Shown here in pieces: positions 1-10,679 of a stretch of 64,000 nucleotides of DNA. Both the position numbers and the translations under genes were made by a program. The notes under the pieces are model-generated. The model was not told the DNA's origin. It worked only from the letters and a program-made list of their open reading frames with translations, and made no database searches. Numbering within the stretch: the stretch's first letter is position 1; each line of letters opens with the position of its first letter. Where the stretch lies: contig OU862917.1 of assembly GCA_917880885.1 (NCBI GenBank), forward strand, positions 53,428,727 to 53,492,726. Reading direction: 5' to 3'. The DNA is from Limnephilus marmoratus. Lineage: Eukaryota; Arthropoda; Insecta; Trichoptera; Limnephilidae.

Positions 1-250
1 AAGCATTGTATAATTAGTGGCGATCGCTAACTATATTATTATATATTACATATAATAATAATATAGTTGATTCAAGAGGAAGGTTTATATCTATAATACA
101 TCATACATGCTTATTATAGTAGAGAAAAGCCGACAAATTCAAATATTCAATTCAGGTAGCGGGCAGCGGGTAGCTGGCAAGCGGGTGGTGTGGATTTTAT
201 AAAGGTTGGGTAATGGCGTTGTCACAGTAACGTGTGGCCGGGTCTGCTAG
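1..250 (+). mobile_element. Helitron-like element, 3' part
   Basis: The segment ends in GGCCGGGTCTGCTAG followed by T, the CTAG|T end typical of insect Helitrons, which insert between A and T. The internal text ATTCAAGAGGAAGGTTTAT and GCGGGTGGTGTGGATTTTAT belongs to the same family as pieces at 8985-9105, 28441-28822, 62874-63035 and 63528-63760. The 5' end lies outside the window. It is non-autonomous, with no Rep/helicase coding seen. No strong hairpin before CTAG was identified, so the Helitron label rests on the termini and on family resemblance. Confidence 0.5.
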
Positions 251-1604
251 TATTTTATAAAATGTTGTTTAAGTGAGCATATTTTAAACAACATCTTACA
301 CCTTTACAAGAGTCCCCCTGTTTGGGAACTTTGTCGCTAGAGCATTGTGAGGCGTGGGTACTGGGTAGGTCCTGTACCTACTGTAGGAAGGGATTTATTT
401 ATGCGGGTCTTGAAGAGGCCCGGATTATATGAAGGAGCGAAAACAGATCCCAGTATCTCGTTCCACTTACGACTTACTTAAAAAAGAGTCGAAGAAACAA
501 ACTGTTCTCATGCAGCCAACATCAACTACTATGAATGATGAATGGGTGTTCCGCTCGTGTCCGTCAAGTTTCAGGCACGTGCACCGGGGATCGTAGAATG
601 CCTAGCATGCCCTTATTGCGTCTGTGCATTAGAGATGGTATTGGTCTGTTAACAACGGATTGTCAATTTGACGGACCGCTCTCCTTTTCACGGAATCAAG
701 TGGATTCACGAAGTATTGTGGGGCTCCCAGAGGGGGTTCCAAAACTTAACAGTAAAAAAATAAAATATTTTAATCTCTAATTTAGCTACTACGGGCCTGA
801 TTAAAAATAATGATTTCGACTCTTTATATGTAAATGTTTATTGCTCTGGATCTTGTTTCAACCTTGGTTCATTATTTGGCAGACTATTATAAGATTTATG
901 ACCTGGTACTCTAAAAGCGTCATCTCCAAGTTTAGAACCTGGACTTGGCTTTGGTTCTTTGAACTTTCCGATAGCGTAATATTTCGATTGGCTGCTTATT
1001 TATGCTTAGTCATGCTGGATAGCTCATTATTTACACAAAATTTCTTGAATCAGTTTCTTAGTCAAAAGTCTTGCGGCTTCCAGTGCAATGGCAGATGTCC
1101 TAACACATAAAGTTGTCTTAAAATATATTATTGTAAAAGGTATTGTTGTGAAAGCTAATATTATTCGAACTAGACCTTTACGCAATCGGTTAGAACGGTC
1201 CCTTGCAAAGCCAGGGCAGCTGTTGAATGAATAAACTACTCGAAGGTAGTAAAGACCTACATGTAAACACGTTACAATGAAATAGCGTATTTTCGCTGTT
1301 TTTTTAACCTCTAAAAAAATTACGGTAATGAAGGTATTTTTATTTTATTTTTAAATTGATAAATACATTTTCTAAAATTGGTCATTTTTGATTTGCCGCC
1401 AAAAGACATGTTCGTTTTTATTCGTGGATTCGGCGGCGTTGACGTCACGCCGGGCAATGTTAGTGACAGCTGTCTTGTCAGACAGTGGCGATTTCTATAT
1501 CATAATGACGTTGTAGCCAATTGGAACCGTTTCGGAATCTGCGGTTTTTCAAATCAATTTGTTAAAAGTACTTACACAGGCGTGGATAAACTTACGATTG
1601 CACA
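251..1604. other. No supportable gene
   Basis: This is AT-rich sequence with short frames at 535-780, 841-1110 and 1378-1650. None shows a recognisable domain, codon bias or a splice context. The part at 1378-1604 (GC-richer, GGCGGCGTTGACGTCAC) directly abuts the MITE at 1605 and may be older repeat. Confidence 0.5.
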
Positions 1605-1990
1605 GGGTGTAACAGCACCTACCCGAATGATTTTAACCAGCGATTCCTGAGCGTATTTGGAGTAAAAAAATTAAATTTTATTTTGCTGTCCGATTACATT
1701 TTTTTTTCAATTAAAAGCATTAAAAATATATTTCCGTCACACATCGCAACTGAGTAGTCATGAGAGTAGTTTATAGCCCAGCGGGTCACTTGATAAGCGT
1801 TGCGTCTCGTTCTAGCAGCATGGTAAAGGCGCGCGTATTGCTCAAACCTGTCGAGACGTATAGGGTTGGGATCAGTAGCGAAGTGATTGAAAAATGTATC
1901 ATCCGACAGCAAAATGACGTCGACATTTTTACTCCAAATATGCTCAAGAATTGCAGGTTAAAATCTTTCAGGTACGTGCTTTTGCACCCC
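1605..1990. mobile_element. MITE with long (~100 bp) terminal inverted repeats
   Basis: The left end GGGTGTAACAGCACCTACC is mirrored by the right end, whose reverse complement reads GGGGTGCAAAAGCACGTACC. Similarity continues inward for about 100 bp through GATTTTAACC, GAGCGTATTTGGAGTAAAA and TTTTGCTGTC. The middle carries ACATCGCAACTGAGTAGTC and TAGCCCAGCGGGTCAC. A second, interrupted copy is at 28396-29315 and a half copy at 14062-14210. No transposase is present and the target duplication is unclear, so the superfamily is unassigned. The short frames inside are not genes. Confidence 0.75.
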
Positions 1991-2363
1991 GTATAGGACA
2001 GGACTGCGCTTCTAGAAAATAACTTTCTTTTTTATAGTTTAATTTACAAAAAAAATCTACACTTTTAATGTGTCGCTCCACGCACCGCTCAACGCAGTGC
2101 AACGAACAAAGTTCACTCGTACCATTCTCCAAATTATATGATGAATGTCGGTTCAAATAATTCGTTACGTGACAGTGTTGTACCCTTGTTGTAAAGTTAT
2201 GAGTTATGAGATTGCACAACACAACTGATTTTTTTCATAAACAGCTTGATTATTCAAATTTACTAAGCGTCAACATATTTTTATGATACGTAAGCATCGA
2301 CGTAGTATAATAAATTATTTAGGTGTTGTTTATAGAAACGTGGAACTTTTAGAGATGTACTTA

Positions 2364-2460
2364 CTTCTTCTTCTTCTTTCTTGCACTGCCTCAACCAGTG
2401 TCTAGGCACTCTAGGCAGGCTGCTGGGGTCGGCTCTTCTCGTTCTCAGGCTATATCTGCT
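2364..2460 (-). mobile_element. RTE-type LINE 3' end with (GAA)n tail, fragment
   Basis: Read on the minus strand, the sequence encodes a stretch like RTRRADPSSLPRVPRHW and then runs into GAAGAAGAAGAAG. That matches the simple (GAA)n tail of the LINE C element ending at 49987. It is a short, severely 5'-truncated copy with no function. Confidence 0.45.
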
Positions 2461-2478
2461 TCGGTTTTGGGTTTTAAC

Positions 2479-2735
2479 AACTGTATCATTCTTCGACCAA
2501 GAAACTACTATTATCTTTATTTCTTAGCGCATATTTTTATTGGCTGCTATCTTTATGTATGATTGCAAGATTCAACCAGAACTAAAAGCTATCTAGATAG
2601 TGTCTGACCAAATCGGATAGGGAAGCATTAGCTCAGTTGGTAGAGCACTGACCTGGCAAGTCATAGGTCCTGGGTTCGAGTCGCAAATGTGATTGTATCT
2701 TTTTCTGAGTTTTCTGTTTCAGATTTTCGATTGAC
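2479..2735 (+). mobile_element. SINE1 copy 1 (tRNA-like head), left part
   Basis: Positions 2620-2692 fold as a tRNA-like head: D-arm GCTCAGTTGGTAGAGC, anticodon loop CTGGCAA (GGC, Ala-like) and T-arm TGGGTTCGAGTC. The acceptor stem is poor, so this is a SINE head and not a tRNA gene. It is preceded by a 128-bp module (2479-2606) that appears in the opposite orientation at 46636-46765. The tail (GATTTTCGATTGA...) is split by a LINE at 2736-3265 and resumes at 3266. Related copies are at 46636-46990 and 55855-56030. Confidence 0.7.
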
Positions 2736-3265
2736 TAACTAACTAACTAACCATCACGCCGTTGCCCCGCAGGGGTAGGCAGAAAGGACGGACCGCTAAA
2801 CAACTCGGTCTTGGCACACACCCCTTGCCTCTTTTACATTCATACATCGTCTCATACATGCTCTTCTATTATTCAGACTCTTCACGAGGCCCGACTTAAG
2901 TATCTGATTTACTTGGTCGTGCCATGTCTTTCTTGGGCGTCCTCAACTTCTTCTACCATTCACATTTGCGTCATATATTTTCCTTAAAACCCTTTCCTCG
3001 TTCATTCGCTCTACATGCCCAAACCATTTGAGCGTCCCTTTCTTAATTTTACTCGTTACGCTGACATCAACCTTGCATTCATTACGAATCTCCACGTTTC
3101 TCGCACGATCGTACATGGTTTTACCACACATTCGCCTCATGGATCTCATTTCTACAGCATTCAGTCTAATTTCATCATTCCTCAGCCAGTTCCATGCCTC
3201 ACTGCCATACATCAGGGTAGGTACCAGTACTTCATTACGGACGGCTAGCTTCGCTTCTTTGAATA
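2736..3265 (-). mobile_element. 5'-truncated RTE-type LINE (LINE B family), with TSD
   Basis: The minus-strand frame covering 2943-3261 encodes the C-terminal region of a non-LTR reverse transcriptase ORF (VLVPTLMYGSEAWNW, RRMCGKTMYDR, KWFGHVERM). It closely matches the end of the LINE B ORF at 50297-52990. The 3' end is (TTAG)n, here CTAACTAACTAACTAACC at 2736-2753. A 9-bp direct duplication TTCGATTGA flanks it (2727-2735 and 3266-3274), showing target-primed insertion into SINE1. The first dozen residues of the open frame (MKTILAKLNRIF) come from SINE1, not from the LINE. Confidence 0.9.
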
Positions 3266-3355
3266 TTCGATTGAGTTTCGCTAATATTGTCTTCATTAAT
3301 TAAATATTAAATTTTGAGGTTTTACTCATTAAATTAAAAATAAAAATAAATAATT
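3266..3355 (+). mobile_element. SINE1 copy 1, 3' tail
   Basis: This continues the SINE interrupted at 2735: TTCGATTGAGTTTCGCTAA, then ATTAAATATTAAATTTTGAG and ACTCATTAAATTAAAAATA. The same tail follows the tRNA-like head at 46860-46990 and occurs on the minus strand at 55865-55960. Confidence 0.7.
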
Positions 3356-3562
3356 AGCAGGTGGTACATGGACAAGAGTAGCTAATGATAGAGAGAAATG
3401 GCGACAGTTGGAGGAGGCCTTTGTCAACAAGTGACATACAGACAGGGAGTCGATACATGATAAGTGTTATAAATGTTATAAATATTATTTATTTATTTAT
3501 TTATTTATTATAAATAATGTAATGTAATTTACTATCTGAATAAAGGCTATTATTATTATTTA
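3356..3562 (+). mobile_element. RTE-type LINE 3' fragment with (TTA)n tail
   Basis: A short frame reads TWTRVANDREKWRQLEEAFVNK and stops, resembling the last residues of an RTE-clade ORF (DREKWR...). It is followed by a (TTTA)n tract, AATAAAGGCTATTATTATTA and AT-rich sequence, a common 3' tail form. It is a dead fragment that begins directly at the end of the SINE1 tail. Confidence 0.55.
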
Positions 3563-3708
3563 TATATTATATTGAGGTTAACCGACGCATATTTAAAAAA
3601 AAATATGGTTAGGGCTCGAGCGCACTAGCGGTCAGCCGCGTGGGCATTTTGAGGTATTTGTTATTATGAAAAAAATACGGTAGAACAGAAAACTATGTAT
3701 TACATTAC

Positions 3709-4104
3709 ATATCAATCGTCCAGTTGATTAGTCAGACATCGCCACATATTAAGTTTTGAGATAAGGAGGAAAGCACTATTCAGTCAGCAAGAATGCTGAC
3801 CGTAAATCAAATATTATTTACACGTGTCTGTGTTTTAAATTTTAAATATGCTGTAAAGCTGTAAAATAACACTGAACGGGATAACGATCCAATACATTAT
3901 TATGACATTTTGAAATATCCTACTAGTAAGCCAGGTAACATGAAAATTTTGTTTAAATCACTACAAGTTTTTTCTGCATTGAAAATGGTTTGGTGGTGTT
4001 TATGAGTATATCTGAGTATTGAATCAAATAAAGGGTACACTTTTACATATAACTGCATGCTCATCTCTGGAGATGTCTGACTAATCAACTGGACGATCGA
4101 TATA
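3709..4104. mobile_element. MITE with ~30-bp terminal inverted repeats
   Basis: ATCGTCCAGTTGATTAGTC plus AGACATC at 3714-3740 is exactly mirrored at 4072-4097 (GATGTCTGACTAATCAACT...). Similarity extends to ATATC on both outer sides. The ~330-bp interior has no coding sequence, and the superfamily is unknown. A Helitron-like element starts 12 bp downstream. Confidence 0.8.
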
Positions 4105-4115
4105 CATTTATACTA

Positions 4116-4668
4116 CTAGCTGGTACCCGACATGCGTCGCTATGCCATTTAATAAAGAATTTTTTCTCCCTGCGTGTCTTTTCCCATTTGTCCCGTTCCC
4201 CTTCCGCCTCCCCCCCATTCCTCTCCCGCGTCCTCTTCCCCTCTCGCGTTTCCACTACGCCTCCTCCACCTTCCCTCTCCCCACTCCACTCCCCCTTCCC
4301 TGGTTCCCCTCCCCCCCTACCGTGTTCCATAAATTAATTCCGGTACATTTAGTTTTCAAACAGCTCGCGTGCCACCTATTGCAATTTTTTGTACAAATTT
4401 CATAATGCCAGCGCTCACCAGGCAATAACCAACACAACAAAAAAATAGTTATCCAATATGGTGCAGTCGTTCTATCCATTATTCTATCTAGCCTACATCC
4501 ATTTCGACGATTCATTTTTATACAAATTTCATAATGCCAGAACTCACCATACAAACCTTGTCCTGCCAGTAACGAACACAACAAAAAAGAATCATCCAAT
4601 TTGGTGCAGTCGTTCGGAAGTTATGCGGGAACATACATTTCGGCGATTCATTTTTATTAATATAAAGA
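4116..4668 (-). mobile_element. Helitron-like element (polypurine family), near full length
   Basis: On the minus strand it starts with TC (4668-4667) in TCTTTATATTAATAAAAAT, continues through GAATCGCCGAAATGTATG and ends CCGGGTACCAGCTAG-like at 4116, between A and T. The 3' third holds a strongly strand-biased tract (plus strand almost all C/T, 4165-4325). Internal text GGTGCAGTCGTTCGGAAG, GAACACAACAAAAAAG and CATAATGCCAG recurs in copies at 7305, 24153 and 60744. The internal unit CATAATGCCAG...CACCA occurs twice here. It is non-coding, and a Rep/Hel source element would have to act in trans. Confidence 0.6.
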
Positions 4669-4818
4669 TTAGATTTGATAATAACACGTTACCTAAAGGA
4701 AAAACAAAATGCATTAGATTGCCTAAAAGGAAAAAACAAACAAGCAAAAATTCTGTACATTGTGCAATGTATCCGGTCGTTCAGCTTTATAATGATATTT
4801 GAGTAAAAATTAATAACA

Positions 4819-5547
4819 TCAATTGAACGTTGTTATGCAGAAAGCAGCCAGCCATAAAAAACTCAAACGGAGATAAGAGCACATTTGTCTAAAGATTTAA
4901 TAATCAAATCTACATAACACCTAGGATGTTTTTTACTTTTAAATTTTTTAAATAATATATGGATATCAAATTCTTATAACTTTAAACTAGATTTAACGGT
5001 AGATTTTTGAGATATCGGTGATTTATAAGGTCTGGCTGCTTTCTGTAGAATACATTATTGAGAATGTAAGCTCAGCAATCAACCATCCGGACTTACTTGG
5101 GGAAATACGCATTCCGTAGAAAACAGCCAGAGCTACCAAATACACTAAATATGTGAGCGAAAAACGCGAGAGCGTTTTCTGTAGATCGTCACTTGAAAGT
5201 TTGGGTACAAACGCTATAGTGTAGATAACAGACAAGTGCCGTGACCGTTTTCTGCAGATCAGGTAAACGTCATAAACAAAATCTTATTTGTACTAACAAA
5301 ATCGACCAGTTGTCTCTGGCTGTTTTCTGCTGAATATGAGTGCCGTGGGCGCTTTCTGCAGATTGTTAAAAGGTGTTTTTGTGATCAGCAAATATTTAAG
5401 AAGGCGATTACTACGAATTTTTGTATGAAAGCGGCCTGGCAGGTTTTAATAGAACATAGAATGGACGTTTTTCCGTCGTATTTCAACAATATCTCATTTA
5501 TGCCAAAATTGTGGCCTGGCTGCTTTCTGCATAACTACGTTCAATTG
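4819..5547. mobile_element. TIR element with repeated TTTCTG(C/T)AGA words
   Basis: The ends are a 35-bp near-perfect inverted pair: TCAATTGAACGTTGTTATG... at 4819-4853 and ...CATAACTACGTTCAATTGA at 5513-5547. Inside, the word (G/T)TTTTCTG(C/T)AGA or its complement recurs at about 5032-5050, 5114-5131 (reverse), 5172-5186, 5246-5260, 5315-5334 and 5350-5363, as well as inside both ends. The surrounding text TGGCTGCTTTCTG is often shared. Such arrays resemble transposase-binding sites in some DNA transposons. No coding sequence was recognised. Confidence 0.6.
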
Positions 5548-6009
5548 ATTTTAAAAAACACCTTCATTTTCCTCATTCGAACAATGACGCATTTGTCCAA
5601 GCCAAAGTTTACAACGGAGCTATCAATGGCACGCTTGTGAGCTATAAATTAATATTATTAACTTATAGCCAAAATGATTATAGTTTTGATAATCACAATT
5701 ATGTGATCTAACTTAAGATTAGTACACACATAAATTTGCTTTAAACCACTTTATTGTAACTATTTATTATAAACCACTTTATTTTTACAAATCTTTAACT
5801 CTGCCTTTCCTTTACCAGGAGAATATTTATTCTCATGACGAAGGAAGGCACTTCTGAAACCGTTAGAGATGTTTTAAAGCAGAGTGGTAACAAATTTATG
5901 TGTTTATATTGTAAAATGATTGCAAGAGTTACATAGTAAATTCTTTTTACGAATGTGAATACGAAATGAGTTATTAACCATTAATAGTTTTTGCGTTGAT
6001 AGAATAGAC
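5548..6009. other. No supportable gene
   Basis: AT-rich sequence. The last eight bases, GAATAGAC (6002-6009), are the left target duplication of the hAT element that follows. Confidence 0.5.
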
Positions 6010-6847
6010 CAACGATACTCAACCTTTTTTCTCTTTGGGCCACATACATGTATTTGTAAAGTTACGTGGGCCGCAACACTATACTGGTATGGCGAAAAAA
6101 AATCATCAAACTCCCCCCCCCCCCCACAACAAAGAAATATTCTTCTTCCCATTTGTCTTGAAGCACTCTCTTTTCGTCGGAAATTTTTTGATTGCATTTT
6201 GAAGACACTCCCGCCATTAATAATAATAATAATTTGATAATTTGTAGAGCGCCGTTTATGTGAAAAATCACCTAATATGCGTATTTAAATTATAACAAAA
6301 CAGTACTTTATACGACAGCAATAAATGCTGTATAAATTAGTAGGTACCTGACTAACCAGTAACATTAACCAGTTTTTATCTATTATAATTGATGCTGTTG
6401 TTTCTAGAAGTGGCCCTTTTATTTATAAATAATTATTTGCGCGCGTACTTGTGTGGCAAATAATTGTTTTTTGGGAATAAATCTAGCGTGTAAATAGCAA
6501 CACTCTTACACATCTGCCCTGATGATGGACACTGTAACGCTATCCGAAACGTTGGCTAAAGAGGGAGGTAGCGCAACACGGCATTACACCCCAAAAAAAA
6601 ATAAAAAAAAAACCTTTTGGCCGTGAAAATCTAAGCAATGTATCTTACACATCTAAGATCATGTGGACCATAATGACAATCCCTTTCGGGTGCGCTATTC
6701 GGTGCACTATCTGTGCGTCAAAGTCGAAACGAATCTCAAGATATATGAAATTTAGAATGATAGTTTTTTTTTTAAATCAAGTGCCTGATGGTAAAGTGGT
6801 TAGGGCCGCACAAAAAAGCTTGGCGGGCCGCAGGTTGAGTATCGTTG
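6010..6847. mobile_element. hAT-type DNA transposon, non-autonomous, with 8-bp TSD
   Basis: The ends are CAACGATACTCAACCT and AGGTTGAGTATCGTTG, inverted, flanked by a perfect 8-bp direct duplication GAATAGAC (6002-6009 and 6848-6855). Both features are diagnostic of hAT. GGGCCACATACATG and GGGCCGCA motifs near the ends fit the common insect hAT end pattern. The interior holds a C14 run (6113-6126), a piece (6213-6290) similar to 11111-11200, and a piece (6505-6610, GATGATGGACACTG) similar to 35450-35540. No transposase frame survives. Confidence 0.85.
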
Positions 6848-6855
6848 GAATAGAC

Positions 6856-7304
6856 GATCGATAAAACCCTATACATTACGATATTGACTGAATCCGTCAT
6901 CTATGATTAGTTATCAATATTTTGCAAGCACGGTAAACGATTGTTAACATATCTCCCGACCGACGATTGATACATTTTAGCGCGGCCTCTATACTACTCT
7001 GCAGTATCGTTTTGGTTAACTGTCAACATACACTTATTTAATGAATGGATTAAACTAACGAAGCTCTTAGAATTGAAAGAAGTCGTATATGCGATCCATT
7101 GATTTAAATAATGCATTTAGAACGCCGTACTCTCTTCGATCTATTTATTCCGTCTTTGCGAAACGAAGGTGATTGAAATATGAGTAAAGACCTAATTAAC
7201 TATTAATTAACTCACATTTAGTGTCAAAAAGTAAATGAGGACTGCCAATGCATATTTAGGTTTAGTTTTACAATTCAACATTGCCAATCTATCTATCTAT
7301 CTAT
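6856..7304. other. No supportable gene
   Basis: AT-rich sequence between two transposons. A short (CTAT)n tract sits at about 7287-7304, just before the Helitron-like element. Confidence 0.5.
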
Positions 7305-7624
7305 TCTTTATAAATAAAAATGACAGCGCCAAATTGGATAATTCTTTTTAATTGTGTTCGTTATTATCAGGACAAGGTATGTATAAAACTACTGGTGGGC
7401 TCCGGCATTATGAAATTTGTATAAAAAAATTGCAATAGGTGGCACGCGAGCTGTTTAAAAACTGAATGTAAGTACCGGGAATTAATGTATGGAATACGGG
7501 AGGGGGAAGGGAGGGTAAACCTGGGAGGGGGGAGTGGGAACGCGAGAGGGGAAGGGGAATGGGACGAATCAGGGTGAAACAATTTATCTACTAAATGGCA
7601 TAGCAACGCATGCCGGGTACCAGT
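7305..7624 (+). mobile_element. Helitron-like element (polypurine family), internally deleted
   Basis: It starts TCTTTATAAATAAAAATGA, lacks the usual GAATCGCCGAAATG stretch, and continues with GCGCCAAATTGGATAATTC, GGCATTATGAAATTTGTA and the purine-rich tract (7498-7560, GGGAGGGGGAAGGGAGGG). It ends GCATGCCGGGTACCAG; the final CTAG is degraded to CAGT. Same family as 4116-4668. Confidence 0.6.
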
Positions 7625-8489
7625 TTGTTAATATTTTTACGTAATTGCTTGGCGTTTGGTTCGGAAAGTGAATTCATAGGAAACACATCCAGTGTCTCCA
7701 GCGTATATCGATTTCTTATTTATTCCCTGTCAATATCGGTTCAGTTGTCAACAATGAAACCGTGTTCGGTATATCGATATAAAATCATCGGAAGTTACGC
7801 CTATAAGTCATCGATTCGCTGTGTTTGACTCCCTGCATAATTCTAAAACTTGGCAAACTTGCGTAAGCATGCATCAGAATTGCATGTTGCCTGTTTTAAA
7901 TCGTCCTCGGCTAACGTGGTAAGATATTATTACTAAAAGGCGCTGCACACTGGTCGTATTTTTTATTCATGTAAACTTTGTCCGCGAATTACCTACATTA
8001 ATTTACTTGAACACATAACAATGTAAAATTTCTAGAAACATGCCAAACAACACGCTGACTAAGTACTTTTTACTATTACAAATCATAATATTTACTAGAA
8101 GTAATAACGTAAATATTATTGATTCGATGACTTTTATAAATAATGTTTTGTGTCACGTGTCGTCAGTTCCGAGTCATCACTTAGTCATGCCTGTGCCGAG
8201 TCATCGCTTGCATTATTAGGCTGATGATTGTTTCGAAAGGTAAACGCAATCATTACTTTGAATGCGCAGTGTTTATTATGTATGAACTGTTTAGTTTAAG
8301 TACAGTTGATAGGGTCATCATCATTATAATTTATTGGTACCTATTAATTGTAATAATTTCAAATCTACGTCCTAACGTTTTCAAATAATATTCAGAAGTC
8401 CCCGGCGTTGCCCAGGCGTTGTCCCGGCGTTGCCAGGCTTTAGAAAGAGTTTTTTTTTCGAAATTAGGTGTAGACCAGACAATATCCCG
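7625..8489. other. No supportable gene
   Basis: The frame at 7610-7828 has no recognisable domain. Nothing in the rest can be assigned. Confidence 0.45.
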
Positions 8490-8712
8490 CCGTACTCTCT
8501 TGGATAACGCCTTGCACCGCAGTGGGAGGGATGGATTTACACATGACCACTGACACACTGACCCCAGATTCCTACCCTTCCCTCATACCCTTTTCCTTCC
8601 CAAAACTTCCTTTCCTAAAAAGACCTTCCACATAGCATCCTCAAAGATGACATGGGCCCGAAGAAGAATTATTTTACTCAGGGCCTCCTGTGTTGAGCTA
8701 ATGTAAAAAATG
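8490..8712 (+). mobile_element. SINE3 fragment, 3' half
   Basis: It carries the family body (CTTGCACCGCAGTGGGAGGG, ACACTGACCCCAGATTC) and a decayed terminal hairpin: CTTCCACATAGCATCC, GGGCCCGAAG, CTCAGGGCCTCCTGTG, TTGAGCTAATGTAAAAAA. Fuller copies are at 24988-25445 and 30626-31092, and the hairpin is described at 23433-23501. It is truncated at its 5' side. Confidence 0.7.
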
Positions 8713-8984
8713 GCAGTAGTTAAGATGACACAGTTATTTTAAATACTTCAAAATTAAAACAATGAAAAAAATGTAACAACAAAACTAAAAACACAAAATA
8801 AAATACTTTGGTAAAATAATAAGAAGTCTCACATAATTGGATATTCAATGTAAACAAAAATTGCAGAAATTATATACGTCTATTTGTATCTAGATTCTAG
8901 ATCAATAAAAGAATTGGAATCAATAATTTTATGTATACTGACTATTTTTACGGTGTAAGAATTCTGCTTTAAGGGGGGTGTTTT
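8713..8984. other. No supportable gene
   Basis: Very AT-rich sequence with no frame, repeat or RNA fold that I can assign. Confidence 0.4.
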
Positions 8985-9105
8985 AAAAAAATCATCTCCC
9001 TCTTGTTTTGAAGGTCAAGTGTACAAAATTTCATGAACCTTCGAATAAAACTGTAGACTTGTATGAAAAAACAAAGCCACACCGCCACAGACACCCTTCT
9101 TTATA
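8985..9105 (-). mobile_element. Helitron-like fragment (internal part)
   Basis: TTGAAGGTCAAGTGTACAAA, then AATTTCATGAACCTTC and CACACCGCCACAGACAC match the minus-strand internal part of the copy at 28441-28822. Neither terminus is present. Confidence 0.45.
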
Positions 9106-10143
9106 TATATTTATATATCTACTCATATATGTATATGTAACAAGCTGAGTAATTAATCGAAACGTTACAAATCAATTCAAATCTAAAGTGATTTAATAAG
9201 GTACCGTTATTTGTTCAGTTATTCCTAGGTACAAAGAAAATGATGCAAATTTGGACTTTATAATGAAATAGATAGATGTACCTACCTGTAATATAATTTA
9301 GTAACTACTATTTGAAACTCGAATTATCATTTTCATCACGAGCTATGAAGCTTTCAAATATCCATTTTTCCGTCAAAGAAGCAAGATAAGACGACACATT
9401 GTTACACACCCCTAAATTCTAATTTCGATCGAAGGTCAAGAAAGGAAGAAAAAAAAAACTAACGTTTGCCCTTCGTCCAGCATCCAAAATTGGGTTGTAT
9501 TTGTCATGTGAATGAATATTATGTGATCTTCCTTCATTTAAATCTTTTGAAAACTTCGACCCAAGTTACGCGCTCGAAATTCTTCAGAAACGATCTCAAC
9601 AACATCTGCACCTGTCACAGGTACCGATGTATCCAATCGTATACCTCTCCATTGAACCTTTGTTCAAGAACAAGAACTACCGCCGCATGCCTCTGCATTG
9701 TCTGCTCTCTTGCAGACAACAAAGTTTTTACTAGAAAACGAACATTTTTAAACACCTTTTTGTGATGGCCCTGTTTCAATATCGTCCCTCGTTCTGTGTT
9801 CAGGAACCTACCTAACTGTAATTGTGGATAATGAGCCAACGATTATTTATGTTCAAGACGATCCAAAAATAAATAACGGAAGGTAGGTAGGTAGGTACTA
9901 CGTATTATCAACCTTTTAGGAAATCGAACCTTGTTAGATATGATTTATCATTGTAGATAGGTATCTATTAGGCATTTTTTAAATATAATAACATCCTTAT
10001 CAAACGGTTACAATAACAATAACAAATTTGAAGTACTGGTAGGTATTATAGTACATCGACCTGTTTAAAGAGGGTAGCTATAAACACACCTGTTTTTTGC
10101 AACAAAATGCGCTTTTCTTTTTTCTACATGTAGCAAACTCTTT
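9106..10143. other. No supportable gene
   Basis: Frames at 9466-9765 and 9615-9839 overlap on opposite strands with no domain. GTAGGTAGGTAGGTAC at about 9881-9898 is a short tandem of the GTAG word frequent in lepidopteran DNA. Confidence 0.45.
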
Positions 10144-10548
10144 AGGGGCCATTCATTTATTACGTAAGACGATTCAGAGTCGACCGTGTCTTATTTTTTC
10201 TTGCAAGGGGGTGGGAGGGAGTCTCTATAGTTCTTACGTAAGATCACAAAAATGCACAAAGATAAAATTACACTTTGAAAAAGGGCGGGCAACCGCGCGA
10301 GTGCCGCGGTTTGCTCGGATGCATATAGGTAAACGATTTCCATTTCCATGGTAACGGACCCGCGCAAACAAACACTAAAACAAACCAAACTTTTATTCAT
10401 TTTTTCCTTTAGATTCTTACGTAATAAATATTAAACAGGGGGGAGGGGGTCGGCCTATTCTTATTTAATCTTATAATAGGGGGGGGAGGGGGGGGGGGGG
10501 GATCGAAAACCAGCAAAATTCATCTTACGTAATAAATGAATGGCCCCT
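10144..10548. mobile_element. MITE with perfect 25-bp TIRs and G-runs
   Basis: AGGGGCCATTCATTTATTACGTAAG (10144-10168, split here: AGGGGCCATTCATTTATT then ACGTAAG) is exactly mirrored at 10524-10548. Inside are further TTACGTAAG/TTACGTAAT words (about 10231 and 10418) and G-rich tracts (10438-10451 and 10478-10501). The flanks TTA (left, if the element starts at GGGG) and TTG (right) hint at a 3-bp duplication, but this is not clear. No transposase is present. The frames at 10097-10354 and 10191-10400 are shadows. Confidence 0.85.
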
Positions 10549-10586
10549 TGGGTGACTTGAGGAACAAGAGGGAGGGATTGCAAAGA

Positions 10587-10676
10587 CATTTTAACAGTAG
10601 CGCATAGCAGAGGGTTAATAATTAACATAGCAGAGGGTTAATAATTAACCCTCTGCTATGCTCTATCGTTAAAATG
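10587..10676. repeat. Fold-back with tandem half-sites
   Basis: CATAGCAGAGGGTTAATAAT is present twice in tandem and then once inverted as ATTAACCCTCTGCTATG. The outer CATTTTAAC / GTTAAAATG also pair. It can form a long stem, and no gene is involved. It probably belongs to the repeat-rich Helitron remnant that follows. Confidence 0.65.
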
Positions 10677-10679
10677 TCA

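Noticed and set aside
2620..2692. Functional tRNA-Ala gene
   Set aside because: The acceptor stem does not pair, and the sequence lies inside a repeated SINE interrupted by a LINE.
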